A stretch of 64,000 bases of DNA from JAXMCI01 sp046349435 (GTDB taxonomy: Bacteria > Pseudomonadota > Alphaproteobacteria > Dongiales > Dongiaceae): contig JAXMCI010000042.1 in NCBI GenBank assembly GCA_046349435.1, forward strand, positions 5,779-69,778. The letters are read 5' to 3'. Every line of letters starts with the position of its first letter. The first letter of the stretch is position 1. Positions 21,705 to 30,592 of the stretch are shown here, in pieces. Both the position numbers and the translations under genes were made by a program. Under the pieces are notes generated by a model. The model was not told the DNA's origin. It saw only the letters and a list, made by a program, of their open reading frames with translations, and did not search any database.

Positions 21705-22127
21705 CCTGCGCTCTCCTGGGTGTCCGGTGCCGTCCGGCCGCCGGAGACCCGCGACACACCCACAACCGCAACTTCAATGCAGCGGGGCGGCGGCGAGTTG
21801 CCCGGCCGGATCGCGACGAGCGCCGGCATCGTTCGAGGGGAGGGATCGCAGGCGGAGGCTGCAGGGGGATCCGAGCGGGCCGCGTCGCTCTTGCTCGGCT
21901 GGCATGCGCCGCCGTTCGGCCAGTCGGTAGCGATTCACCCGCCGCATGGTCCATCCTGGAGCCCTTCGGGGTTTGTACGCTGCTGATTCTTATAGCCGAT
22001 TCGGCGCCGCGGGTCACTCTTGCAGTGGCCCCGCCGGCCGGTGCGCGATTGTGGCGCAGCTTGCCTGAGAGGCGCGCCGCCTTGTGCCGCAGCCCGCCGC
22101 GGGAAAGATCGAGGTCGCGGCCGCTGC
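21705..22127. other. Intergenic region between prkA and GntR gene ends
   Basis: About 420 bp without a supported gene. It must hold the prkA promoter. On the minus strand GGCTATAAGAAT (21985-21996) could be a -10 element about 290 bp before the prkA start, but no good -35 is seen. No repeats or RNA genes recognised. Confidence 0.4.
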
Positions 22128-23069
22128 TCAGGCGTCGACCGCCGTCCGGCGGCGCGGTGCCGCAGTCGGCGCGGCCGGCGCCGGCCGCGCCGTCGAGCGC
22201 ATCAGGGTCTCCTTGGCGGAGGCGAGGTGGGCGCGGCAGGCAAGCTCGACGATGGCGCGGTTGCGGCCGAGCAGCGCGTCGATATAGGTCAGGTGCTCGC
22301 GGATCGCGACCTCGTTGCGCTGCCGCTCGTCGCGCTTGTTCCACTGATAGTGGTAGTGGAAGATCAGCGTGATGACGTCGTAGAAATCCTCGATGAAGCG
22401 GTTCGGCGCCGCCGCGTTGACCAGGCTGTGGAAGCGGCTGTCGAGGGCGGAGAAATCGTGGTAGCGGCTGTCGATCTCGCGCAGCAGCGCGACATGGTCC
22501 TGGCGCAGCGCGTCGAGCCGGGCCCATAGCGGCGAGCTCTCCGGCAACGCGGCGAAGGCGAGCGCCGAGCGCACCTCGAACATCTCGCGGATCTCGAAGA
22601 GCTCGAGCGCGAAGCCCGGCGTGAAGCCCTTGAACACCCAGCCGGCGCTGGGTCGCCTCTCGATCAGCCCGAAGCGCTGGAAGCGGTTGAGGAACTCGCG
22701 GATGCCGGTGGTCGCCACGCCGAACTGACGGGCCAGCTCGAGCTCGTTGATGCTGGTGCCGGGACTCGTATCGTCGCGCAGCATCCACTCCATGAAGCGT
22801 TTCTCGACCTGGGCGGAGAGCGACACGGTCTCCGCCTCCGGGAAGCGCGGCACCGAAGCCTGCGGCCGGCGCACGATGCGCTGCCGCCCGCTGCCGGCCA
22901 CCACCCCGCGCTCGCCCAGGCTGGCGAGGATCTTGCGCAGCGTGGTGCGGCTGACCCGCAGGCGCCGGCTGAGGCTGCTCTCGGAGGGCAGCGGCCCGCC
23001 CTCGGGCAGCTGGGCGACGAGATCGAGCGCCTCGTTGAAGGCGCGCTTGAACACCGTGTCCGGTTTCAT
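22128..23069 (-). CDS. GntR/FadR-type regulator with two winged-helix domains
   Basis: 313 residues. The first GntR helix-turn-helix spans about residues 5-70 (LPSESSLSRRLRVSRTTLRK). A second winged helix spans about 90-150 (INELELARQFGVATTGIREF, LIERRPSAGWVFKGF). An FCD ligand domain follows (FEIREMFEVRSALAF, with metal-site His residues in YHDFSALDSRFHSLV and HYHYQW). Normal FadR-type proteins have one winged helix and about 230 residues, so this is a duplicated or fused form. It is divergent from a sugar/polyol ABC operon, which it most likely represses until the substrate binds. Confidence 0.88.
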   Translation of the reverse strand: MKPDTVFKRAFNEALDLVAQLPEGGPLPSESSLSRRLRVSRTTLRKILASLGERGVVAGSGRQRIVRRPQASVPRFPEAETVSLSAQVEKRFMEWMLRDDTSPGTSINELELARQFGVATTGIREFLNRFQRFGLIERRPSAGWVFKGFTPGFALELFEIREMFEVRSALAFAALPESSPLWARLDALRQDHVALLREIDSRYHDFSALDSRFHSLVNAAAPNRFIEDFYDVITLIFHYHYQWNKRDERQRNEVAIREHLTYIDALLGRNRAIVELACRAHLASAKETLMRSTARPAPAAPTAAPRRRTAVDA

Positions 23070-23169
23070 TGGGCCATTTCCAGACAGATCTCCGGCGACT
23101 TTTAATCGATAAAAAACGAGTTGACCAGACCTCACATCTGGCTTTTGCCTATAAGAAGCAGAAATCAGG
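23070..23169 (+). promoter_or_regulatory. Divergent promoter/operator between GntR gene and ABC operon
   Basis: The 100-bp gap is AT-rich. It contains TTGACC (23121-23126), TATAAG (23150-23155), a dyad CCAGA-N7-TCTGG (23125-23141) and a second CCAGAC at 23079. The spacing of TTGACC and TATAAG (23 bp) is too long for a standard sigma70 promoter, so only one may be used. The dyad is a plausible operator for the GntR protein. Confidence 0.45.
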
Positions 23170-24231
23170 GTGGAACGCTTGACGGACGTGATGCGGGAGC
23201 AGCCGGAACCGCGTGCGGACGAGGCCGGCCGGGAATCCTCCGGGTCGGTCTCCGCGGTGGGAGTCGGCCTTCGGCTCCTCGGCATCGGGCCGCTGCTCAT
23301 CCTCGCCCTGCTGGTGGCGGTGATCGCCCTGGTCACGCCGAGCTTCCTGACGCCCGGCAACATCGCCAACATCGTGGCGCAGACCGCGGTGATCGCCATC
23401 GTCGCGGTCGGCCAGCACCTCGTCATCCTGACCCGGGGCATCGACCTCTCGGTCGGCGCCAACCTGGCGCTGGCAACGGTGATCGGCGGGCTGGTCTTCC
23501 GCCAGGTCGATTCCGCGCCCCTCGTCATCCCTGCGATGCTGGCGTCGGGTGCCCTGGTCGGCGCCGTCAACGGTCTCGGCTACGTGCTGGGGCGACTGCC
23601 GCATCCCTTCATCATCACGCTCGCCACCCTGATCATCTGCCGCGGCCTGGCCCTCGAGCTGGCCGTCGGCCACACCACGATGCGCGGCATGCCCGACGCG
23701 ATCGCGGCCCTCGGCGGCACGTCCGTGCTCGGCGTGCCGGCCTGCTTTTTCGTCGTGCTCGGGGTCGGCGGGCTGGTGCTGCTGATGGCCAGGGCGATGG
23801 TCTGGGGGCGCTGGATCTACGCCGTCGGCGGCAACCCGCAGGCGGCGGTCGAGATGGGCATCCCGGTCCGCGGCGTTCTGGTCTCGACCTACGTGATCTC
23901 CGGCCTGTGCGCCGGCGTCGGCGCGGTGGTGCTGGCCGGCCGCACCGAGGCGGGCTCGCCGCTCTACGGCAACCTGCTGGAGCTCGACAGCATCGCCGCG
24001 GTGATCATCGGCGGCGCCAGCTTCCTCGGCGGGCGCGGCCATCTCGGCCATGCGCTGATCGGCGCGGTGATGATCGGCGTCATCCGCAACGCCCTCAACC
24101 TGCTCGGTGTCGACGTCTTCTTCCAGATGATCGCCATCGGCCTGATCATCCTGGTGGCGGTCGAGGGCGACGTGCTGCGCGGCCGGCTCGAGGCCCGCGC
24201 GCGGACGATGCAGGCGGCGCGCGCGCAATGA
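23170..24231 (+). CDS. Sugar/polyol ABC transporter permease (RbsC/FrcC family)
   Basis: 353 residues from a GTG start (an ATG at 23191 is equally possible). About ten membrane helices and the BPD_transp_2 signature are visible: VGQHLVILTRGIDLSVGA and GGASFLGGRGHLGHALIGAV. The family forms the inner membrane channel for ribose, xylose, fructose or polyol uptake. It overlaps the ATPase gene by 4 bp, and the binding protein and two dehydrogenases follow, so the substrate is probably a polyol or sugar acid oxidised by those enzymes. Confidence 0.92.
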   Translation: MERLTDVMREQPEPRADEAGRESSGSVSAVGVGLRLLGIGPLLILALLVAVIALVTPSFLTPGNIANIVAQTAVIAIVAVGQHLVILTRGIDLSVGANLALATVIGGLVFRQVDSAPLVIPAMLASGALVGAVNGLGYVLGRLPHPFIITLATLIICRGLALELAVGHTTMRGMPDAIAALGGTSVLGVPACFFVVLGVGGLVLLMARAMVWGRWIYAVGGNPQAAVEMGIPVRGVLVSTYVISGLCAGVGAVVLAGRTEAGSPLYGNLLELDSIAAVIIGGASFLGGRGHLGHALIGAVMIGVIRNALNLLGVDVFFQMIAIGLIILVAVEGDVLRGRLEARARTMQAARAQ

Positions 24232-24989
24232 GCGCGGCTTCGACTCCCGTGCTGGCCGTGCGCCACGCCGAGAAGCGCTTCGGCGCGGTGCACGCGCTGC
24301 AGGACGTCAGCCTCGAGGCGCGCGGCGGCGAGGTGCTGGCGCTGCTCGGCGACAACGGCGCCGGCAAGTCGACCCTGGTCAAGTGCATCAGCGGCGTGCA
24401 CGCGCTCGATGCCGGCGAGATCCTGCTCGACGGCGCGGCGGTCCGGCTGCACTCGCCGGCGGCGGCGCGGCGCGCCGGCATCGAGACGGTCTACCAGGAC
24501 CTCGCGCTGTTCGACAACCTGACCCCGGCGCAGAACTTCTATTGCGGCCGCGAGATCGCCTTTCCCGCCTGGCTGCCGCGCGGCCTGCGCCTGCTGCGCG
24601 CCGGCGCCATGGAGCGCGAGGCGGCGGCGGTGATCGACCGGCTCAAGGTTCGCCTGCCGCGGCAGGACGCGCCGGTCGCGCTGATGTCGGGCGGCCAGCG
24701 GCAGGCGATCGCGGTGGCGCGGGCCACGGTCTTCGCCGGCCGGGTGGTGATGCTGGACGAGCCGACCGCGGCGCTGGGGCTGCGCGAGTCGCGCAAGGTC
24801 CTCGACCTGATCGCCCGGCTCCGCGCCGAGGGCAACGCGGTGATCCTGATCACCCACAACATGGAGCATGTCGTCGAGCTCGCCGATCGGGCGGTGGTGC
24901 TCCGCCAGGGCCGCAAGGTCGGCGAGCTGGTGCCGGACCGGGCCAGCCGGCAGGAGCTGGTCTCGCTGATCGTCGGCGCCGAGGCATAG
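24228..24989 (+). CDS. Sugar/polyol ABC transporter ATP-binding protein, single domain (FrcA type)
   Basis: 253 residues, one ABC domain rather than the double domain of RbsA. Walker A GDNGAGKST, signature MSGGQRQAIAVARA, Walker B VVMLDEPTAALG and the switch His in LITHNMEH are present. Single-domain members of this group work as homodimers, as for FrcA of rhizobia. The start ATG overlaps the permease stop. Confidence 0.92.
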   Translation: MSAASTPVLAVRHAEKRFGAVHALQDVSLEARGGEVLALLGDNGAGKSTLVKCISGVHALDAGEILLDGAAVRLHSPAAARRAGIETVYQDLALFDNLTPAQNFYCGREIAFPAWLPRGLRLLRAGAMEREAAAVIDRLKVRLPRQDAPVALMSGGQRQAIAVARATVFAGRVVMLDEPTAALGLRESRKVLDLIARLRAEGNAVILITHNMEHVVELADRAVVLRQGRKVGELVPDRASRQELVSLIVGAEA

Positions 24990-24996
24990 CGGAATT

Positions 24997-25048
24997 CGCC
25001 GCCGGGAAGGGCGGCGATGACAAGGGATCGCCTCGTGCCGAGGCGATC
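24997..25048 (+). promoter_or_regulatory. Two intra-operon hairpins before the binding-protein gene
   Basis: Hairpin 1 pairs CGCCGCC (24997-25003) with GGCGGCG (25010-25016) and carries the ATGAC tail of the palindromic repeat family. Hairpin 2 pairs GATCGCCTCG (25026-25035) with CGAGGCGATC (25039-25048) around a 3-nt loop. Neither has a T-run. They lie between ATPase and binding-protein genes and could protect the downstream messenger from decay, giving more binding protein than membrane components. Confidence 0.6.
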
Positions 25049-25066
25049 GACGGAGGGAGGAAACGG

Positions 25067-25981
25067 ATGACATTGCGACGATTGCTGGCCGGGCTGGCGT
25101 TGGCAGCCGCGGCCGCCGGGGCCGCGCAGGCCGACGACAGCGTCAAGATCGGCTTCATCACCAAGTTCCCGGTGCCGTTCTTCGCCACCATGGAGAACGC
25201 CGCCAAGGCCTATGCCGCGGCGCATCCCGGCGTCGAGATCATCTTCGGCCAGGGTACCTCGGCCACCGACATCGAGGGGCAGATCGCGCTCATCGAATCG
25301 ATGGTCACCAAGGGGGTGAAGGGCATCGCGGTGACGCCGGTCGACCCGACCGTCGCCCCGGCGCTCGACAAGGCGATCGCGGCCGGGGTCAAGGTCGTGC
25401 TGCTCGACAACAACATTCCCGACTGGAAGGGGCGCACGGCGCTGGCGACGACCAACAACTACAATGCCGGCAAGATCGCCGGGCAGTATCTCAGGACCGT
25501 GCTGAAGAACGGCGACACGCTCGGCATCCTCGAGGGCGTGCCCGGCGTGCCGTCGCTCGACGACCGGGTCAAGGGCATGCTCGAGGGGCTGCAGGGCGTC
25601 GAGGTCACGATCGTCGGCCGCGGCGCCACCAACTGCACCGAGGAGCTCGGCATCAACGTCGCCGAGGACCTGCTGACCAAGAACCCTGAGCTGAAGGCGA
25701 TCTACGCCGCCTGCGGCCCGCCTGCCGCCGGCGCCGCCCAGGCGATCAAGAACGCCCACATCGCCGGCGACCGCATCGTCCTGGTCGGGTTCGACTTCTG
25801 CTGCGGCGAGAAGGAGGCCATCGCGGCCGGCATCGAGGACGCGTCGGTGGCCCAGTTCCCCGCCAAGATGGCGGAGCTCGGCGTCGATGCGCTGGTCAAG
25901 TCGCTGCGCGGCGAGGCGGTCGAGTCGCTGATCGACTCGGGCGCCGCCTTGGTCACCAGGGAAAACATGGATAAGTTCTGA
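25067..25981 (+). CDS. Sugar/polyol ABC transporter periplasmic binding protein
   Basis: 304 residues with a signal peptide (LLAGLALAAAAAGAAQA, cut before DDSVKI). It belongs to the RbsB-like Peripla_BP_4 family: ITKFPVPFFATMENAAKAYA, KGIAVTPVDPTVAPALDKAI, LLDNNIPDWKG and VGFDF. Several Cys occur in the mature part (ATNCTEELG, YAACGPP, FDFCCGEKE) and could form disulfides in the periplasm. The start has a strong ribosome site (GGAGGGAGGAAACGG). It delivers the substrate to the permease encoded upstream. Confidence 0.93.
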   Translation: MTLRRLLAGLALAAAAAGAAQADDSVKIGFITKFPVPFFATMENAAKAYAAAHPGVEIIFGQGTSATDIEGQIALIESMVTKGVKGIAVTPVDPTVAPALDKAIAAGVKVVLLDNNIPDWKGRTALATTNNYNAGKIAGQYLRTVLKNGDTLGILEGVPGVPSLDDRVKGMLEGLQGVEVTIVGRGATNCTEELGINVAEDLLTKNPELKAIYAACGPPAAGAAQAIKNAHIAGDRIVLVGFDFCCGEKEAIAAGIEDASVAQFPAKMAELGVDALVKSLRGEAVESLIDSGAALVTRENMDKF

Positions 25982-26045
25982 GCAGCAGCCCGGGGGCCGG
26001 CGCCGCCGGCCTCCGGGCACCCTCCACGGATCGGCAGGTCGCGAC

Positions 26046-27059
26046 GTGCAGATCGAACACCGTATCGAAGCCCTGGTCTGCGCCGAGCCGGGCCGGCTGC
26101 GGATCGAGCAGCGCAGCGTGGCGCGGCCGGCGGCCGGGCAGGCGCTGGTCCGGCCGCGCCGGGTCGGCATCTGCGGCACCGACTATCACATCTACGAGGG
26201 CAAGCACCCCTTCCTGAAGTACCCCCGGGTGCCGGGCCACGAGCTCGCCGTCGAGGTCGTCGAGGCGCCGGAGGGCTCGGCCCTCGCCGCCGGCGAGCTC
26301 TGCGTCGTCAACCCCTATCTGGCCTGCGGCGGCTGCGTCGCCTGCCGGGCCGGCAAGCCCAATTGCTGCGCGGCGATCTCGGTGCTGGGCGTGCACCAGG
26401 ATGGCGGCCTGGCCGGGCTGCTGGCGGTGCCGGCCGGCAGCCTGATCCGCGCGCCGGGACTGACCGCAGACCAGTGCGCCGCCGCCGAGTTCCTGTCGAT
26501 CGGCGCCCATGCGGTGCGCCGCGGCGCGGTGACCGGCCGCGACCGGGTGCTGATCGCCGGCGCCGGCCCGATCGGGCTCGGCGTCGCCCTGTTCGCGAAG
26601 CTCGCCGGGGCCGAGGTCGTGGTGCTCGACCGTGCGGCCGAGCGCGCCGAGGCGGCGCGCGCCATCCTCGGCGTCGCGGCGCTGCCGGCCGACGGCGCCG
26701 AGGCGGCGGCCCTCGGCGAATCCTTCGACATCGTCTTCGACGCGACCGGCAGCCAGGCGTCCATGGAGAAGGGCTTCGGCTTCGTCGCCCATGGCGGGCG
26801 CTACGTCCTGGTCAGCGTGGTCAAGGGCCCGATCACCTTCTCCGATCCGGACTTCCATCGCCGCGAGATGACCCTCTACGGCAGCCGCAACGCCACCGCG
26901 GAGGATTTCGAGCGGGTGATCGCGGCGATCCGCGGCGGCGCGGTGCCGCTCGACCGGCTGATCACCCACCGCACCACGCTCGGCGGCGCGGTGCACGACA
27001 TCCCGCGCTGGGCGCAGGAGAAATCCGGCCTGATCAAGGCGCTCGTCGAAATTGGCTGA
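26046..27059 (+). CDS. Zinc-dependent medium-chain alcohol/polyol dehydrogenase
   Basis: 337 residues from GTG. The catalytic zinc motif is GICGTDYHIYEGKHPF, then GHELA. The structural zinc lobe is CGGCVACRAGKPNCC, and the Rossmann fold is AGAGPIGLGVALFAK. Such enzymes oxidise sorbitol, threonine, galactonate or other polyols with NAD. It follows the binding protein by 64 bp and overlaps the next dehydrogenase, so it takes part in catabolism of the imported substrate. Exact substrate not deducible. Confidence 0.88.
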   Translation: MQIEHRIEALVCAEPGRLRIEQRSVARPAAGQALVRPRRVGICGTDYHIYEGKHPFLKYPRVPGHELAVEVVEAPEGSALAAGELCVVNPYLACGGCVACRAGKPNCCAAISVLGVHQDGGLAGLLAVPAGSLIRAPGLTADQCAAAEFLSIGAHAVRRGAVTGRDRVLIAGAGPIGLGVALFAKLAGAEVVVLDRAAERAEAARAILGVAALPADGAEAAALGESFDIVFDATGSQASMEKGFGFVAHGGRYVLVSVVKGPITFSDPDFHRREMTLYGSRNATAEDFERVIAAIRGGAVPLDRLITHRTTLGGAVHDIPRWAQEKSGLIKALVEIG

Positions 27060-28521
27060 GCCGGACAGCGGGCCGCGTCTTTCGGCGGCAACCGTCGGGA
27101 ACCGGCTCCCCTACGACCGCGCGTCGGTCACGCCCGGCGTCGTCCATCTCGGCATCGGCGCCTTCCACCGGGCGCACATGGCGGCCTATGTCGACGATCT
27201 TCTCGCCGGCGATCCGTCCTGGGGAATCATCGGCGCCTCGCTGCGGCGGCCCGATACGCGCCAGGCGCTGGCGCCGCAGGACTTCCTCTACACCCTGGCG
27301 GTGCGCAGCGGCGGCGGCACCGCGCTGCGCGTGGTCGGCGCGCTGCTCGACGTGCTCGACGCCGCGACGCAGCGCGACGCGCTGCTCGCCGCGATGGCGG
27401 ATCCGCGCATCCGGCTGGTCTCGCTGACCGTCACCGAGAAGGGCTATTGCCACGATCCGGCGACCGGAGCGCTCGACCCGGCCCATCCCGACGTGCTGCA
27501 CGACCTGGCAAACCCCGGAGCGCCGGTCAGCGCGCCCGGCCTGATCGTCCGCGCGCTGGCGCTGCGCAGGGCGGCGGGGGCGGCCCCCTTCACCGTGCTC
27601 TGCTGCGACAACCTGCCGGCCAATGGCGAGACGACGGCGCGCGTCGTGGCCGGCTTCGCCGCGCTCGACGACGCGGCGCTGGCCGCCTGGATCTCCGGCA
27701 ACGTCGCCTTCCCCTCGACCATGGTCGACCGCATCGTGCCCGCCACCACCGAGGCCGACCGCGCCATGGTGCGCGAGGCGACCGGCCTGGCCGATGCCTG
27801 GCCGGTGATGACCGAGCCCTTCAGCCAGTGGGTGATCGAGGACCGGTTTCCCGCGGGCCGGCCTCACTTCGAGCGGGCCGGGGCGCAGCTCGTCGCCGAC
27901 GTGCGGCCGTACGAGCTGATGAAGCTCCGCATGCTGAACGGCAGCCACTCGATGCTCGCCTATCTCGGCTATCTCGCCGGCCATGAGCATGTCAGCGAGG
28001 CGATCGCCGACCCGCATCTCCGCCGCTTCATCCACGATTTCATGACCGAGGAGGCAATGCCGACCCTGCCCGCGGGGCTCGGCGACCTCGCCGCCTATCG
28101 CGAGGCGCTCCTCCAGCGTTTCGCCAATCCGGCGCTGCGCCACCGCACCTGGCAGATCGCCATGGACGGCAGCCAGAAGCTGCCGCAGCGGCTGCTCGGC
28201 ACCATCCGCGACCGGCTGGCCCGCGGCCTGCCGGTCGCCCGCGCGACGCTCGGGGTGGCGGCGTGGATGCGCTACGTCATGGGCGTGGACGAGCAGGGCC
28301 GCCCGATCGACGTCAGGGATCCGCTCGCCGAGCGGCTGCGGCGGATCTGCGCGGCGGCCGGGGATGCGCCGGAGGCCCTGGTCGACGGGCTGCTGCAGGT
28401 CGCCCCGGTGTTCGGCGACGACCTGCCGCGCAACGCCCCGTTCCGCGCCGCCGTCGCCGGCCACCTCGGCGCGCTGCTCCGCCGCGGCGCGCTCGCCACG
28501 GTGCGCGACCTGGTGGGCTGA
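27052..28521 (+). CDS. Mannitol dehydrogenase family oxidoreductase
   Basis: 489 residues from a TTG that overlaps the preceding gene by 8 bp. Family features: HLGIGAFHRAHMAAYVDDL near the N-terminus, VSLTVTEKGYCHD, FCCDN-like LCCDNLPANGE and the catalytic KLRMLNGSHSMLAYLGYL. The family includes mannitol 2-dehydrogenase, fructuronate reductase and D-arabinitol dehydrogenase, all linking polyols or sugar acids to ketoses. The pairing with a zinc dehydrogenase and an FrcABC-type importer suggests polyol use (for example mannitol, sorbitol or arabinitol). Confidence 0.92.
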   Translation: MAEPDSGPRLSAATVGNRLPYDRASVTPGVVHLGIGAFHRAHMAAYVDDLLAGDPSWGIIGASLRRPDTRQALAPQDFLYTLAVRSGGGTALRVVGALLDVLDAATQRDALLAAMADPRIRLVSLTVTEKGYCHDPATGALDPAHPDVLHDLANPGAPVSAPGLIVRALALRRAAGAAPFTVLCCDNLPANGETTARVVAGFAALDDAALAAWISGNVAFPSTMVDRIVPATTEADRAMVREATGLADAWPVMTEPFSQWVIEDRFPAGRPHFERAGAQLVADVRPYELMKLRMLNGSHSMLAYLGYLAGHEHVSEAIADPHLRRFIHDFMTEEAMPTLPAGLGDLAAYREALLQRFANPALRHRTWQIAMDGSQKLPQRLLGTIRDRLARGLPVARATLGVAAWMRYVMGVDEQGRPIDVRDPLAERLRRICAAAGDAPEALVDGLLQVAPVFGDDLPRNAPFRAAVAGHLGALLRRGALATVRDLVG

Positions 28522-28572
28522 GGACTGGACGCGCTGAAGACGGGGCGCGCCGAGGACTGGGCGGGCCGAGCC

Positions 28573-29339
28573 TCAGCCCGGCAGCGCCTCGATCACCATG
28601 GTGTCGAGCAGGAAGCTGCCATCGGCCTCGATCGCGAAATGGCCGGTGACCTCGGCCGACATCTGCGCTGCCAGCGCCCGGATGGCGTCGGCCTGCAGCG
28701 CCGGGGTGCGCATGCGCTCGATCCAGGAGGCGAAGTCGAGGCGCAGCCGGCGCCGCGTCACCGCGCCGGGGACGAAGCCGGCGGCGGTCAGCTTGTGCTG
28801 CCACTCGCTCACCCGGTAGTCGCGGACGTGGCTGGGGTCGCGCAGCAGCTCGATCGCCTGCAGGAAGGTGTCGAGCAGCGGCGCCTCGGGCGCCACCGCG
28901 TCGGCGAAGGCGGCGCGGCCGCCCGGCGCCAGGACGCGGCGGGCCTCGCGCAGGCCGGCATCGACGTCGCGCCAGTGATGCGCGCTGAAGCGGCTGAGCA
29001 CGACGTCGAAGGCGCCGTCGGGAAAGGGCAGGCGCTCGGCAGGCCCTTGCGCGGTGCGCAGGTTGGCAATGCCGCGGGCGGCCGCCTCCTGCGCCACCGC
29101 GGCCAGCATCTCGTCGGAGAGATCGTAGGCGACCTCGCCGGCGGCGGCGCGACGTTGAAGGCGACATGGCCGCCGCGCGCAGCCGAGGTCGAGCACCCGG
29201 CGCCGCCCGGCCGCGCCGCGGCGACGGCGGCGAGCTGCTTCAGGTCCTCGCCCTGGGCGTGCACCGGGCTCGCCACATAGGCGGCGGCGCGCGGCCCGAA
29301 CTGCGCCTCGACCAGGCGCTCCTGCGACTGTGCGGTCAT
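28573..29339 (-). pseudogene. SAM-dependent class I methyltransferase, frameshifted
   Basis: With one net base restored this is about 255 residues. The N-terminus (MTAQSQERLVEAQFGPRAAA) and the part GHVAFNVAP are in one frame. RVLDLGC (motif I) and AYDLSDEMLAAV through the C-terminus (FDVVLSRFSAHHWRD, LAPGGRAAFADAVAP) are in another. At least three single-base changes cluster in about 80 bp (29140-29220). The family includes UbiE-type small-molecule methyltransferases. It is divergent from an MmyB-type regulator that probably controls it. Confidence 0.75.
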
Positions 29340-29397
29340 GGCTCCGACTCTCCTCGACGGTCAGTGCGCGCGGTCGTATCAGCCCGGCCCACACTGG

Positions 29398-29422
29398 TAC
29401 CAGGACCGATCTTATCCTGGTA
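29398..29422. promoter_or_regulatory. Operator-like inverted repeat TACCAGGA-N9-TCCTGGTA
   Basis: Arms TACCAGGA (29398-29405) and TCCTGGTA (29415-29422) are exact inverted repeats, 17 bp centre to centre, in the gap between the methyltransferase and the MmyB-like regulator and just before the regulator ATG. This is a likely binding site of the regulator, controlling both genes. Confidence 0.6.
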
Positions 29423-29433
29423 TAGCCGGTAAC

Positions 29434-30216
29434 ATGGACAGCGATGCCGCCCGGCGCCGCGCGCTCGGCGCCTTCCTGCGCGCCCACCGCGAGCGGCTCT
29501 CGCCGGCCGCCCTCGGCCTGCCGGCGGGCGCCCGCCGCCGCACGCCGGGCCTGCGCCGCGAGGAGCTGGCGCAGGCGGGCGGCCTCAGCCCCACCTGGAT
29601 CAGCTGGATCGAGCAGGGGCGCGACATCGCCGTCTCGGCCGCCGCGCTGGCCCGGCTGTCCGACGCTCTGCGGCTGACGGCGGCCGAGCGTGCCTATCTC
29701 TTCGAGCTGGCGGCGCGGCGCGACCCGGCAGGCCCGGCGTACGACGCCGCAAGCAGCATCCCGGACGGGACGACGGCGGCCATTCTCGCCTTCCCGGGGC
29801 CCGCCTACCTGCTCGACCGGCTGTGGACGGCGCAGGCCTGGAACCCCGCCGCCCGGCGCCTCTTCGTCGGTTGGCTCGACGGGCCCGACCGCAACCTGTT
29901 GCGCTACATCTTCCTGTCGCCGGCGGCGCGCCGGCTGCTGCCGGACTGGCCGCGGCGGGCGCGCCGCGTGCTGGCCGAGTTCCGCGCCGATGCCGGCCGC
30001 CATCCTGGCGACCCCGCTCTGGTCGCGCTGACCGAGGGGCTGCGGGCCGCCTCGCCCGTCTTCGCGCGGGCCTGGGAGGAGCAGGCGGTCGTCCCGCGAC
30101 AGGGCGGCGAGCGCCGCTTCACCCACCCGGAGGACGGGGCGCTCTGCCTGACCCAGGTCACCGCCACGCTGGCCGACCGGCCCGACCTCAAGCTGGTGCT
30201 GCTGGTCCGGACGTGA
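29434..30216 (+). CDS. XRE-family MmyB-like transcriptional regulator
   Basis: 260 residues. The helix-turn-helix follows the family pattern RRTPGLRREELAQAGGLSPT and WISWIEQGRDI. The remaining part is the MmyB-like ligand-binding domain (AYLLDRLWTAQAWNPAARRL, YIFLSPAARRLLPDW, DGALCLTQVTATLADRPDLK). These proteins usually bind a lipid-like ligand and control an adjacent methyltransferase or dehydrogenase, consistent with the divergent gene. The ATG at 29434 is chosen over upstream starts because the conserved domain begins there. Confidence 0.9.
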   Translation: MDSDAARRRALGAFLRAHRERLSPAALGLPAGARRRTPGLRREELAQAGGLSPTWISWIEQGRDIAVSAAALARLSDALRLTAAERAYLFELAARRDPAGPAYDAASSIPDGTTAAILAFPGPAYLLDRLWTAQAWNPAARRLFVGWLDGPDRNLLRYIFLSPAARRLLPDWPRRARRVLAEFRADAGRHPGDPALVALTEGLRAASPVFARAWEEQAVVPRQGGERRFTHPEDGALCLTQVTATLADRPDLKLVLLVRT

Positions 30217-30307
30217 GGACGCGGCAGGCGAGACAGACACCGGGTCGACCGCGCCGGCGGCGTGATCGGGGGCGGCACTGCCGGCCGCCCCCGTCTCCCG
30301 CACACGA

Positions 30308-30592
30308 TCAGCGGGCAGCGGGCGGGACCGCCGCGGCATCGACGCCGTCGAGGCTGGTGCCGTTGGTGCCGGTCGATCCAATGACTCCGGCAACCACGAC
30401 CGATCCCGTCGCCGCCGCCCGGGCGTCGCAGCCCGAGGCCGGCGCAACGCCATCCAGGCTCACGCCGTTGATGCCGCCGGTGCCCAGCGGGCCGCTCGCC
30501 TGCGCCCGCTGGGCCGGCTGCAGGGTGAAGGTCAGCGCGACCGCCGCCAGCGCGGTGGTCGCGAGCAGGATGCGAAGCGTCTTCTTGGTCAT
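30308..30592 (-). CDS. Small secreted protein with duplicated NG.SLDGV motif
   Basis: 94 residues. The signal peptide is MTKKTLRILLATTALAAVAL, with cleavage likely after RAQA. The mature part contains two copies of a 13-residue motif, GTGGINGVSLDGV and GSTGTNGTSLDGV, separated by about 20 residues. The function is not known. The motif may be surface exposed or bind another component. Confidence 0.6.
   Translation of the reverse strand: MTKKTLRILLATTALAAVALTFTLQPAQRAQASGPLGTGGINGVSLDGVAPASGCDARAAATGSVVVAGVIGSTGTNGTSLDGVDAAAVPPAAR

Noticed and set aside
19767..21986. 739-codon plus-strand frame opposite prkA
   Set aside because: Same reason. The composition (Leu, Val, Asp, His rich) is typical of the complement of conserved coding sequence.
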